Of a stretch of DNA of 9,962 nt, positions 1 through 5,234 are shown piece after piece. The stretch is from an uncultured Chlamydiae bacterium (GTDB lineage: Bacteria; Chlamydiota; Chlamydiia; Chlamydiales; CALBHK01). Location of the stretch: positions 1-9,962 of the forward strand of contig CALBHK010000107.1 of the NCBI GenBank assembly GCA_937894565.1, in the 5' to 3' direction. Each line of letters starts with the position of its first letter. Position 1 is the stretch's first letter. The translations under genes and the position numbers were made by a program. Below the pieces are notes generated by a model. It saw only the letters and a program-made list of their open reading frames with translations. It was not told the origin of the DNA and did no database searches.

Positions 1-40
1 CTGAAGGGCTGCAAGAGTTAGCCTGATGCGTATGCCTGCC

Positions 41-88
41 TATCCTGTCATTCTTCTTTTTTTTGTTCTTCTTTTATCCTGTTTTTTT
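41..88. repeat. Two copies of TATCCTGT in a T-rich intergenic stretch
   Basis: The 8-mer TATCCTGT occurs at 41-48 and 75-82, each followed by a T-rich run. The same 8-mer forms the outer end of the inverted repeat at 6612-6810, at 6799-6806 and in reverse complement at 6616-6623. There too it is followed on the outside by a T/C-rich stretch. This may be the remnant of another copy of that repeat family whose body lies beyond the left edge, or only a shared short word. No gene is seen in 1-162 apart from these motifs and the terminator. Confidence 0.4.
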
Positions 89-90
89 AA

Positions 91-134
91 ACAAAATATA
101 AAAGATAGAGGCGCTAACCGAAGTTAGCGCCTCT
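91..134 (-). terminator. Intrinsic terminator of the str operon (cUUCGg tetraloop)
   Basis: A perfect 12-bp stem pairs 107-118 with 123-134. Read on the minus strand, the loop is UUCG closed by C-G, the exceptionally stable cUUCGg tetraloop. The hairpin is followed on the minus strand by a U-rich tract (91-106, ATCTTTTATATTTTGT). It lies 28 nt beyond the rpsJ stop codon, as expected for the end of the rpsL-rpsG-fusA-rpsJ transcript. A T-run also follows on the plus strand (about 139-145), so it could act in both directions. Confidence 0.88.
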
Positions 135-162
135 GTCTTGTTTTTCTGTCTATATCTTTCGA

Positions 163-501
163 TTAAGCAGCTTTGATGTTGATGTCCACACCAGCAGGCA
201 GGTTAAGCTCTTTAAGGGCTTCTACTGTTTTTCCTGTTGGATCGAGGATATCGATCATACGCTTATGGGTACGGATCTCAAACTGTTCACGAGCTTTACG
301 GTCCACGTGTGGAGAACTTAAAACAATATATTTTTCACATTTAGTGGGTAGTGGAATAGGTCCCACAACAGTTGCACCCGTACGGATAGCTGTTTCTACA
401 ATGTCTGCAGTAGAGCGGTCTAAAAGACGCTGATCGTAACCCTTAAGGCGAATGCGAATTTTCTGCCGCTGTTTTTTTCCGGTTTTATCGGTTTTTGCCA
501 T
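163..501 (-). CDS. rpsJ: 30S ribosomal protein S10
   Basis: S10 is a component of the 30S head and, in many bacteria, the NusE partner of NusB in antitermination. The 112-residue product has the S10 signature: KIRIRLKGYDQRLLDRS near the N-terminus, the GPIPLPTK segment, SPHVDRKAREQFEIRTHKR, and a C-terminus (LPAGVDINIKAA) like that of chlamydial S10. It is slightly longer than E. coli S10 (103) because of a short Lys-rich N-terminus. I chose the ATG at 499-501 because an AAGGAA Shine-Dalgarno lies 9 nt upstream; a longer in-frame reading from 561 would run inside the fusA 3' end and lacks homology. The gene starts 13 nt after the fusA stop and is the last gene of the operon, followed by the terminator at 91-134. 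This placement of rpsJ right after fusA, instead of in the S10 operon, matches chlamydial gene order as I know it. Confidence 0.97.
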   Translation of the reverse strand: MAKTDKTGKKQRQKIRIRLKGYDQRLLDRSTADIVETAIRTGATVVGPIPLPTKCEKYIVLSSPHVDRKAREQFEIRTHKRMIDILDPTGKTVEALKELNLPAGVDINIKAA

Positions 502-510
502 GGTATATTT

Positions 511-516
511 TTCCTT
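511..516 (-). promoter_or_regulatory. rpsJ Shine-Dalgarno, overlapping the fusA stop
   Basis: AAGGAA on the minus strand, 9 nt upstream of the ATG at 499-501, decides the rpsJ start. It overlaps the fusA TAA (515-517), so ribosomes finishing fusA end on the rpsJ initiation region, which suggests translational coupling. Confidence 0.75.
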
Positions 517-2602
517 ATCGCTTAGTAATTTCTTCTTGAATTTTGGTTGGCACACGTTCAAAGTGGCCAGGTGTCATCGTGTAGGCAGCCCTACCTGATG
601 TGGCTGAGCGTAAGACGGTAGAGTAACCAAACATCTCGCTGAGCGGTACAAAAGATTTAACAATGACAGCTCCTTTATGTATGTCTTGTCCAAGGATTTG
701 TCCACGGCGTTTATTTAAGTCGCCGATGACATCTCCCACTGCAGCTTCCGGAGTAGAAACTTCAACAGACATGATCGGTTCCAATAGGATCGCATTACCT
801 TTTTTGCAGCCTTCGCGTATAGCCATTGCCGCACAGATTTTAAAGGCCATCTCGTTGGAGTCGACGTCGTGAAAAGAACCAAAGACGATTTTTACTTTGA
901 CATCCACAAGTGGGTAACCGGCCACAACACCTGTGGCAAGTCCTTCATGGATCCCTTTAATGACTGCAGGAATGTATTCTTTAGGAATTGTTCCGCCGAC
1001 AATTTCGTTAACAACTTCGTTACCGCTTCCCTTCTCGCGCGGTTCAATTTCCAATTCGACGTGCGCATATTGACCACGGCCGCCAGATTGCTTGACGTAT
1101 TTGGTTTTAGCAACGCAAGGAATTGTGATGGTTTCTCGATAAGCGACTTCAGGTTTACCTACATTGGCTTCAACTTTGAATTCGCGTTTCATGCGGTCTA
1201 CTAGGATTTCCAGGTGCAACTCACCCATTCCGGCAATGATCGTCTGCCCTGTTTCTTCGTTAGTAGAAACACGGAAAGTAGGATCTTCTTCAGAAAGAGA
1301 GCTTAAAGCTTTAGAAAGTTTTTCTTGGTCTTGTTTAGATTTGGGTTCGATGGCCATGCTGATCACGGGCTCAGGGAAGTCCATCTTTTCTAAAACAATC
1401 TCATTGTCTGGATCGCACAAAGTGTCGCCCGTTGTCGTGTTTTTAAGGCCGACGCAAGCCACGATATCGCCAGATCCTGCTTCATCTAGTTCTTTACGCT
1501 GGTTAGCGTGCATTTCGATGAGGCGGGAGATGCGTTCTTTTTTGTCTTTTGTTGTATTGGTGAGGTTGTCGCCTTTTTTGAGGATCCCTCTATAAATACG
1601 TACATAAGTTAAACGGCCCACATAAGGGTCTGTCATCACTTTAAAAGCGAGTCCTGCAAAAGAAGAGCCATCATCTGCAACCACTTCGACTGTCTCATCA
1701 GAATCCATTAAGTGGCCTGTAAGAGCGCGGCGATCAACGGGGGAGGGCATCCAATTCACTACCGCATCCAGAAGCTGCTGCACACCTTTATTTTTAAAGG
1801 CTGAGCCGCATAGAACGGGATTGAATTTATTTTCAATAACCCCTTTGCGGATGACAGCATTCAGTTCGTCGATAGTCAGATCATCAGGATTTTCCAACGC
1901 CTTCATCATGAATTCTTCATTATTTTCATCAATAGTCGCTAATTCATCAATGAGGTTAGAGCGCATTTCTTTGCATTTTTCCAATAAGTCAGCTGGGATC
2001 TCTTCTTCTACCCACTTAGCTCCTAATGATTCATCATCAAAGATAAGAGCTTTCATGGAAACAAGGTCCACCATCCCTCTAAAGTTCCCTTCAGCACCGA
2101 TGGGGCAATGAACGGGAATCGCATTGGCATGCAGTTTATCTTTCATCGTTTGCACAGCATCAAAGAAATCAGCACCTGTGCGGTCCATTTTGTTAACGAA
2201 GGCGATACGAGGTACACCGTATTTATCTGCTTGTCTCCAAACAGTTTCTGATTGAGGCTCAACTCCGGACACTGAACAAAAAACGGCTACTGCACCATCT
2301 AACACACGAAGAGAGCGTTCTACTTCAATTGTGAAGTCAACGTGTCCCGGAGTGTCGATGATGTTGATTTTTGCCCCTTTCCAGAACACTGTCGTGGCGG
2401 CTGAAGTAATGGTGATGCCACGTTCTTGCTCTTGTTCCATCCAGTCCATTGTGGCAGCGCCTTCATGCACTTCACCAATTTTATGAACCACTCCGGTATA
2501 ATAAAGAATGCGCTCAGTCGTCGTGGTTTTCCCCGCGTCGATGTGCGCCATGATCCCGATGTTTCTGACCTTTTGTAGATCTTCACGGCCTCTTTTAGTC
2601 AT
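515..2602 (-). CDS. fusA: Translation elongation factor G
   Basis: EF-G is the cytosolic GTPase that drives translocation of tRNA and mRNA on the ribosome and, with RRF, ribosome recycling. The 695-residue product has all GTPase motifs: AHIDAGKT (P-loop, residues 19-26), RGITITSAATT (switch I/G2), DTPGH (83-87), NKMD (137-140) and GSAFK (G5). Domains II to V follow, with YVKQSGGRGQYAHV in domain IV and a C-terminus ending in KIQEEITKR. Length is normal for bacterial EF-G (about 690-705). The start at 2600-2602 was chosen over an in-frame GTG at 2621-2623 because an AAGGGAG Shine-Dalgarno lies 8 nt upstream of the ATG and the extra seven residues have no counterpart in the family. The sequence closely follows chlamydial EF-G as I recall it, including MDWMEQEQERGITITSAATT. 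It starts 14 nt after the rpsG stop and ends 13 nt before rpsJ. Confidence 0.98.
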   Translation of the reverse strand: MTKRGREDLQKVRNIGIMAHIDAGKTTTTERILYYTGVVHKIGEVHEGAATMDWMEQEQERGITITSAATTVFWKGAKINIIDTPGHVDFTIEVERSLRVLDGAVAVFCSVSGVEPQSETVWRQADKYGVPRIAFVNKMDRTGADFFDAVQTMKDKLHANAIPVHCPIGAEGNFRGMVDLVSMKALIFDDESLGAKWVEEEIPADLLEKCKEMRSNLIDELATIDENNEEFMMKALENPDDLTIDELNAVIRKGVIENKFNPVLCGSAFKNKGVQQLLDAVVNWMPSPVDRRALTGHLMDSDETVEVVADDGSSFAGLAFKVMTDPYVGRLTYVRIYRGILKKGDNLTNTTKDKKERISRLIEMHANQRKELDEAGSGDIVACVGLKNTTTGDTLCDPDNEIVLEKMDFPEPVISMAIEPKSKQDQEKLSKALSSLSEEDPTFRVSTNEETGQTIIAGMGELHLEILVDRMKREFKVEANVGKPEVAYRETITIPCVAKTKYVKQSGGRGQYAHVELEIEPREKGSGNEVVNEIVGGTIPKEYIPAVIKGIHEGLATGVVAGYPLVDVKVKIVFGSFHDVDSNEMAFKICAAMAIREGCKKGNAILLEPIMSVEVSTPEAAVGDVIGDLNKRRGQILGQDIHKGAVIVKSFVPLSEMFGYSTVLRSATSGRAAYTMTPGHFERVPTKIQEEITKR

Positions 2603-2610
2603 AGATGGAT

Positions 2611-2617
2611 CTCCCTT
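2611..2617 (-). promoter_or_regulatory. fusA Shine-Dalgarno, overlapping the rpsG stop
   Basis: AAGGGAG on the minus strand, 8 nt upstream of the ATG at 2600-2602. It supports that ATG over the upstream GTG, which would put the SD inside the gene. Its first base overlaps the rpsG TAA (2617-2619), consistent with coupled S7/EF-G translation. Confidence 0.75.
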
Positions 2618-3090
2618 TACCACTTATAATGAGCGAAGGCTTTATTAGCCTCTGCCATTTTATGAGTGTCTTCACGTTTTTTGATTGTTGAACCCTGTTT
2701 GTTGTAACAGTCAGCTAATTCTTGGGCAAGGGCATCTTTCATGGCTCTTCCGGCTTTTGCTCTGGAGAAAGTGATGATCCATTTCATCGCCATTGATGTA
2801 CGACGGCTATTGCTGATTTCTACTGGAACTTGGTAGGTAGCTCCTCCGATACGGCGGGATTTTACCTCTAAATTAGGCTTAGCATTTTCTAAGGCTTCTA
2901 AAAAGGCTTCTAGTGTGTCGGGTACGTTAGTGATTTTGGTAAATTTCTCAAGCGCATCGTAAACAATGCTGCGGGCGATCGATTTTTTACCTTGTTTCAT
3001 GACGCGGTTAATAAATTTAGCAAGAACCTCGCTCTTAAAACGGGGATCTGGTGCTGTCTCACGTTGTTCTGCACTGTGTCTTCTTGACAT
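2617..3090 (-). CDS. rpsG: 30S ribosomal protein S7
   Basis: S7 is the primary 16S rRNA binding protein that organises the 30S head and lies at the E-site side of the decoding region. The 157-residue product carries family hallmarks: MSRRHSAE at the N-terminus, KFINRVMKQGKKSIAR, the RRIGGATYQVPVE beta-hairpin, and KREDTHKMAEANKAFAHYKW at the end, which is like Chlamydia S7. The ATG at 3088-3090 has a GAGG Shine-Dalgarno at 3096-3099. It is separated from rpsL by an unusually structured 177-nt spacer (two hairpins at 3156-3180 and 3190-3236) and from fusA by only 14 nt. In E. coli, S7 represses its own synthesis by binding the rpsL-rpsG spacer; whether that occurs here is unknown. Confidence 0.98.
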   Translation of the reverse strand: MSRRHSAEQRETAPDPRFKSEVLAKFINRVMKQGKKSIARSIVYDALEKFTKITNVPDTLEAFLEALENAKPNLEVKSRRIGGATYQVPVEISNSRRTSMAMKWIITFSRAKAGRAMKDALAQELADCYNKQGSTIKKREDTHKMAEANKAFAHYKW

Positions 3091-3155
3091 GGTTTCCTCT
3101 ACATTGACTTTCTTTTATATTTGATAGTGAGGGTCCAAATGGATTCACCTAATTT

Positions 3156-3180
3156 TCTAAAAAAGTGGAACTTTCTTAGA
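3156..3180 (-). promoter_or_regulatory. Hairpin in the rpsL-rpsG spacer (proximal)
   Basis: A 10-bp stem (3156-3165 with 3171-3180) with a 5-nt loop. On the minus-strand RNA all ten pairs form, including one G-U wobble, while the plus-strand RNA would carry an A-C mismatch. This asymmetry suggests an RNA structure of the rpsL-rpsG transcript. No U-run follows, so it is not an intrinsic terminator. Confidence 0.5.
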
Positions 3181-3189
3181 TAATTTGTG

Positions 3190-3236
3190 CGTGATGAGCG
3201 CTCTTTGGTCTATTGAAAAAGAGAGCGCTGATCACG
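3190..3236 (-). promoter_or_regulatory. Large hairpin in the rpsL-rpsG spacer (distal)
   Basis: Two 15-nt arms (3190-3204 and 3222-3236, CGTGATSAGCGCTCT with S at the single mismatch) are complementary at 14 of 15 positions, with a 17-nt loop. It lies 32 nt after the rpsL stop. No U-tract follows on the minus strand, so read-through to rpsG is expected. It could be an RNase processing site, a 3' stabiliser of the rpsL message, or part of an S7 autoregulatory site. Confidence 0.55.
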
Positions 3237-3267
3237 AACCAGGAAATCTATATAAGATCTCCTAGTG

Positions 3268-3642
3268 TTACTTCTTAGGACGTTTTGCCCCATATTTGGA
3301 TCTGGATTTCATGCGTCCTTGAACGGCTGCGCAGTCAAGCGCTCCTCGGACGATGTGGTAACGCACACCTGGTAGATCGGGCACTCGGCCTCCACGTACT
3401 AGGACGATGCTGTGCTCTTGCAGGTTATGACCTTCACCGCCTATATAGGCAATGACTTCCTGACCTGTTGAAAGTTTTACCCAGGCGACTTTACGTAGTG
3501 CTGAGTTTGGCTTTTTAGGTGTTTTGGTTTTCACTTGCACACAGACTCCACGGCGTTGTGGACATTTCTTCAACGCAGGAGATTTGCGTTTTCTTACTTT
3601 TGGCGAACGGTTTTTACGTATCAGTTGGCTTATCGTTGGCAT
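3268..3642 (-). CDS. rpsL: 30S ribosomal protein S12
   Basis: S12 lines the decoding centre and governs accuracy and streptomycin response. The 124-residue product has the canonical core TPKKPNSALRKVAWVKLSTG with Lys43 and Lys44 intact, IGGEGHNLQEHS, and the C-terminus SRSKYGAKRPKK. The ATG at 3640-3642 has AAGGAG at 3653-3658 (10-nt spacing). One oddity is the normally near-invariant RVKDLPGV motif, which reads RVPDLPGV: residue 88, Lys in E. coli, is Pro (codon CCC), while Asp89, the site methylthiolated in E. coli, is kept. It is the first gene of the str operon, with its own promoter at 3684-3712. The repeat element at 3711-4526 lies immediately upstream. Confidence 0.98.
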   Translation of the reverse strand: MPTISQLIRKNRSPKVRKRKSPALKKCPQRRGVCVQVKTKTPKKPNSALRKVAWVKLSTGQEVIAYIGGEGHNLQEHSIVLVRGGRVPDLPGVRYHIVRGALDCAAVQGRMKSRSKYGAKRPKK

Positions 3643-3683
3643 TATGTGCCTGCTCCTTAACTAATTATTGTTAGAACAGCTGG

Positions 3684-3712
3684 AGTATAGGGGATATAAA
3701 GTTTTTAAGCAA
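3684..3712 (-). promoter_or_regulatory. Predicted sigma-70-type promoter of the str operon
   Basis: On the minus strand, TTGCTT (3707-3712) and TATACT (3684-3689) are separated by exactly 17 nt. The -10 matches consensus at 5 of 6 positions; the -35 is weak (3 of 6). The start point would lie near 3677, giving a leader of about 35 nt with the rpsL Shine-Dalgarno at 3653-3658. The -35 box overlaps the first two bases of the 16-bp tandem array that bounds the inserted element, so the insertion lies right at the promoter's upstream edge. Confidence 0.6.
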
Positions 3713-3758
3713 GAGGTTGGGAGATCAAGAGGTTGGGAGATCAAGAGGTTTAGGGAGG
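3711..3758. repeat. Left 16-bp tandem array of the GxxExxY element
   Basis: Three consecutive 16-bp units start at 3711, 3727 and 3743. The first two are identical (AAGAGGTTGGGAGATC); the third is degenerate (AAGAGGTTTAGGGAGG). The unit resembles the reverse complement of the 16-bp unit at 4447-4526 on the other side of the element (both contain AGAGGTT followed by GAGA-like sequence), so the two arrays are arranged as an outer inverted repeat. Confidence 0.8.
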
Positions 3759-3768
3759 AGAGGGGGAA

Positions 3769-3809
3769 TTAACCGCAGAGCCGCAAAGTACGCAGAGGAA
3801 ACGCAGAGG
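3769..3809 (+). repeat. Left 41-bp inverted repeat (GCAGAG-rich)
   Basis: Begins TTAACCGCAGAG and ends GCAGAGG. It matches the reverse complement of 4378-4418 at 37 of 41 positions. It contains regularly spaced copies of GCAGAG or GCAAAG at 3775, 3783, 3792 and 3803, an iteron-like arrangement that could bind a protein cooperatively. Confidence 0.9.
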
Positions 3810-3810
3810 T

Positions 3811-3852
3811 TTTTTTGGGGAGGGTTTTTTGGGGAGGGTTTTTTGGGGGAGG
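3811..3852 (+). repeat. 14-bp G-rich tandem repeat, G-quadruplex candidate
   Basis: Three 14-bp units of TTTTTTGGGGAGGG (the third slightly altered) start at 3811, 3825 and 3839. The first two alone supply four G-runs of three or more (3817-3820, 3822-3824, 3831-3834, 3836-3838) with loops of 1, 6 and 1 nt, which meets the usual G-quadruplex pattern on the plus strand. It lies directly inside the left inverted repeat and about 50 nt upstream of the GxxExxY start. Confidence 0.75.
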
Positions 3853-3860
3853 TTTTTTTC

Positions 3861-3890
3861 TTTACAGTAAATAACTTCTTTATTTATTGT
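3861..3890 (+). promoter_or_regulatory. Weak promoter candidate for the GxxExxY gene
   Basis: TTTACA (3861-3866, 5 of 6 to consensus) and TATTGT (3885-3890, 4 of 6) are separated by 18 nt on the plus strand. Transcription would begin around 3897, within a few bases of the ATG at 3900, so the message would be nearly leaderless. That would explain the absence of a convincing Shine-Dalgarno. This is inference from short motifs only. Confidence 0.3.
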
Positions 3891-3899
3891 TGTGAGCCT

Positions 3900-4328
3900 A
3901 TGATGTACGATAATAATGATTTAAATTCCATCACCGGTCAGATAATAGGTTTTGCAATAAAGGTTCATCGCTTGATGGGTCCTGGATTGCTGGAATCAGT
4001 TTATTTAACTTGTCTTTGTTATGAGTTGAAAAAGGCAGGTCTAATAGTGGAACGAGAAAAAATGGTGCCTCTAATCTATGAAGGAGTAAGGCTCGATCAA
4101 TCATATCGTCTGGATTTGCTTGTTCAAGGAAGGGTTATAGTTGAAATTAAGGCTGTGGAATCTATAACTTTAGTTCATAAAGCACAACTTCTTTCCTATT
4201 TAAAGCTGACTGGTTACCCAATAGGACTATTAATCAACTTTAATGTCGAACTACTTAAGGACGGTATTTCTCGGATGGTCAATAACTTTTCAGAAACCTT
4301 CGATCCTAAAGCATCTTTTATTTTGTAG
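3900..4328 (+). CDS. GxxExxY protein (PD-(D/E)XK nuclease-like)
   Basis: The 142-residue product belongs to the GxxExxY family, assigned to the PD-(D/E)XK nuclease-like fold; its biological role is not established. Visible hallmarks are GLLESVY (the GxxExxY motif, residues 29-35), RLDLLV (Asp72) followed by VEIKAVE (Glu82 and Lys84, the D...ExK nuclease signature), QLLSYLKLTG (96-105) and IGLLINFN (108-115). The catalytic-type residues are intact. Two adjacent ATGs (3900 and 3903) are possible starts; neither has a good Shine-Dalgarno. An in-frame reading from 3717 would translate the tandem arrays, the inverted repeat and the G-rich block into low-complexity residues, so I reject it. The gene is alone inside a nested inverted-repeat element and opposite in orientation to all neighbours. 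A role in mobility or maintenance of the element is inference. Confidence 0.88.
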   Translation: MMYDNNDLNSITGQIIGFAIKVHRLMGPGLLESVYLTCLCYELKKAGLIVEREKMVPLIYEGVRLDQSYRLDLLVQGRVIVEIKAVESITLVHKAQLLSYLKLTGYPIGLLINFNVELLKDGISRMVNNFSETFDPKASFIL

Positions 4329-4332
4329 CCCA

Positions 4333-4361
4333 TATAGTGATTTAAAATTTAAACCACTATA
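4333..4361. repeat. AT-rich palindrome after the GxxExxY gene
   Basis: The 14-nt arms 4333-4346 (TATAGTGATTTAAA) and 4348-4361 (TTTAAACCACTATA) are complementary at 13 of 14 positions around a single base. On the minus-strand RNA the odd pair is a G-U wobble; on the plus strand it is a mismatch. It begins 5 nt after the gene's stop codon. No U-run follows, so termination is only a possibility. Confidence 0.5.
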
Positions 4362-4377
4362 CTATATAATAAAGTTT

Positions 4378-4418
4378 CCTCCGCGTTTGCTCAGCGTACT
4401 CTGCGGCTCTGCGGTTAA
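4378..4418 (-). repeat. Right 41-bp inverted repeat (GCAGAG-rich)
   Basis: Reverse-complement partner of 3769-3809, with four mismatches in 41. Read on the minus strand it starts TTAACCGCAGAGCCGC. Both copies face outward symmetrically about the GxxExxY gene and define an inner element of 650 bp (3769-4418). Confidence 0.9.
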
Positions 4419-4446
4419 CTTATCGCTACCACCTTTAATCTTTCAA

Positions 4447-4526
4447 TCTCTGAACCTCTCAGTCTCTGAACCTCTCAGTCTCTGAACCTCTCACTCTCTG
4501 AATCTCTCACTCTCTGAATCTCAAGT
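4447..4526. repeat. Right 16-bp tandem array, running into the birA stop
   Basis: Five 16-bp units start at 4447, 4463, 4479, 4495 and 4511. The first two are identical (TCTCTGAACCTCTCAG), the third and fourth differ by one or two bases, and the last is incomplete (TCTCTGAATCTCAAGT). The birA stop codon (4521-4523 on the minus strand) falls inside the last unit, so the array forms or abuts the end of that gene. The unit is the inverted counterpart of the left array at 3711-3758. Confidence 0.88.
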
Positions 4527-5234
4527 AACCAGTGTTCCGCTATAGTGCTTCTCTTTCTTGCCCTCTTTATTTTGAACTAATAGAGCCCCATCTGTATCAA
4601 TTCCCCTAAACTGCATAGGTTCCGCTTTATTAAAATAGATAAGATCTCCTATTTGATGCAGACAGAAATCACGATACTCTTGCAAAAAGGGAGCAAATCC
4701 TTCTTTGAAAAAAATAGCTAACATATCTATAAGCGAATCACTTAACTCATCTAATAAAATAGAACGATCTGTTAATTGATTTGTTTGTTCTAATATAGAG
4801 GTTGCTGCTTGGTCGATATTTTTAAGCTCTTCGCTTGTTGCATTGATATTCAACCCCACTCCGCAAAGCATCCACTGATGTTGGGTGGAGATAAGCTCGC
4901 TTAAGATGCCGCCTATTTTTTTCTTTTGGGAGAGGAGATCATTGGGCCATTTGATTTTAACATCCATATTTTTCAAAAGTTTACAGAGGCATAGAGCTAT
5001 TATTTGGGTAATATTGTGAGCAGGGGGATGATTTGGAGGTAGGGTAAAGCAGAAGGTGACATAGAGATTTACATTAGGAGGAGAGTGCCAGGGGCGCTCA
5101 AACCTTCCCCTTCCCTTTGTTTGGCTATCTGCAGAAAAAATGGTCAGGGCTTGAGGGTCTAAAAAGGCAAGTTGCTGTTTGGCATGCGTTTGCGTAGATT
5201 CAATGGTGCCTAAGTGGTGATAAATTTTTTTCAT
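4521..5234 (-). CDS. birA: Biotin-[acetyl-CoA-carboxylase] ligase, no HTH domain
   Basis: The enzyme activates biotin with ATP and attaches it to the carrier lysine of acetyl-CoA carboxylase (BCCP), a step needed for fatty-acid synthesis. The 237-residue product has the family motifs in order: TKGRGRFERPW (39-49, the biotinyl-AMP loop, with Glu46 where Gly is usual), KWPNDLL (95-101), KIGGILSE (106-113) and GVGLNIN (125-131), plus a short C-terminal domain. The length and first residues (MKKIYHHLGTIEST) show a group I ligase without the N-terminal DNA-binding domain of E. coli BirA, so it should not itself be a repressor. Its ATG shares one base with the stop of the LexA-like gene (TAATG), and there is no clear Shine-Dalgarno, so translation is probably coupled. 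Its stop codon lies in the 16-bp repeat array, and no terminator is visible after it. Confidence 0.95.
   Translation of the reverse strand: MKKIYHHLGTIESTQTHAKQQLAFLDPQALTIFSADSQTKGRGRFERPWHSPPNVNLYVTFCFTLPPNHPPAHNITQIIALCLCKLLKNMDVKIKWPNDLLSQKKKIGGILSELISTQHQWMLCGVGLNINATSEELKNIDQAATSILEQTNQLTDRSILLDELSDSLIDMLAIFFKEGFAPFLQEYRDFCLHQIGDLIYFNKAEPMQFRGIDTDGALLVQNKEGKKEKHYSGTLVT

Larger units (their letters stand above)
3711..4526. mobile_element. Nested-repeat element carrying a GxxExxY gene
   Basis: About 0.8 kb between birA and rpsL has symmetrical architecture. From outside in there are inverted arrays of 16-bp tandem repeats (3711-3758 and 4447-4526), 41-bp inverted repeats matching at 37 of 41 positions (3769-3809 and 4378-4418), a G-rich tandem block on the left, and a single plus-strand gene (3900-4328). 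It is the only plus-strand gene in the window and sits among minus-strand genes. No transposase is encoded. No clear target-site duplication could be found because both edges are themselves repetitive. I infer a mobile or formerly mobile cassette; a very similar combination of GCAGAG-rich repeats and GxxExxY genes is, to my recollection, seen in other phyla, but I cannot verify that here. Confidence 0.6.

Noticed and set aside
502..561. 20-residue N-terminal extension of rpsJ
   Set aside because: It overlaps the fusA 3' end and lacks S10 similarity; the ATG at 499-501 has a Shine-Dalgarno.
869..1204. Plus-strand frame of 111 residues inside fusA
   Set aside because: It is a shadow of the EF-G gene in another frame, with no motif and no separate signals. 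The same applies to the other frames overlapping fusA, rpsJ and the ankyrin gene.
2603..2623. Upstream GTG start for fusA
   Set aside because: It would place the AAGGGAG Shine-Dalgarno inside the coding region and add seven residues absent from EF-G; the ATG at 2600-2602 is correctly spaced from that site.
3190..3236. Intrinsic terminator between rpsL and rpsG
   Set aside because: The stem is strong but no U-tract follows on the minus strand, and the downstream genes of the str operon need to be transcribed.
3717..3899. N-terminal extension of the GxxExxY gene
   Set aside because: The frame is open, but it translates the 16-bp array, the inverted repeat and the G-rich block into low-complexity residues with no family counterpart; the family begins near the ATG at 3900.
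4243..4485. 80-residue plus-strand frame overlapping the GxxExxY 3' end
   Set aside because: It reads through the inverted repeat and tandem array in another frame; its C-terminus is repeat-derived and it has no family resemblance.
4447..4526. CRISPR array
   Set aside because: The 16-bp units are directly adjacent with no unique spacers, and there are no cas genes; it is a simple tandem repeat.
3711..4526. Classical insertion sequence
   Set aside because: There is no transposase (no DDE or HUH motifs), and the only gene is a GxxExxY protein; the architecture differs from known IS families.
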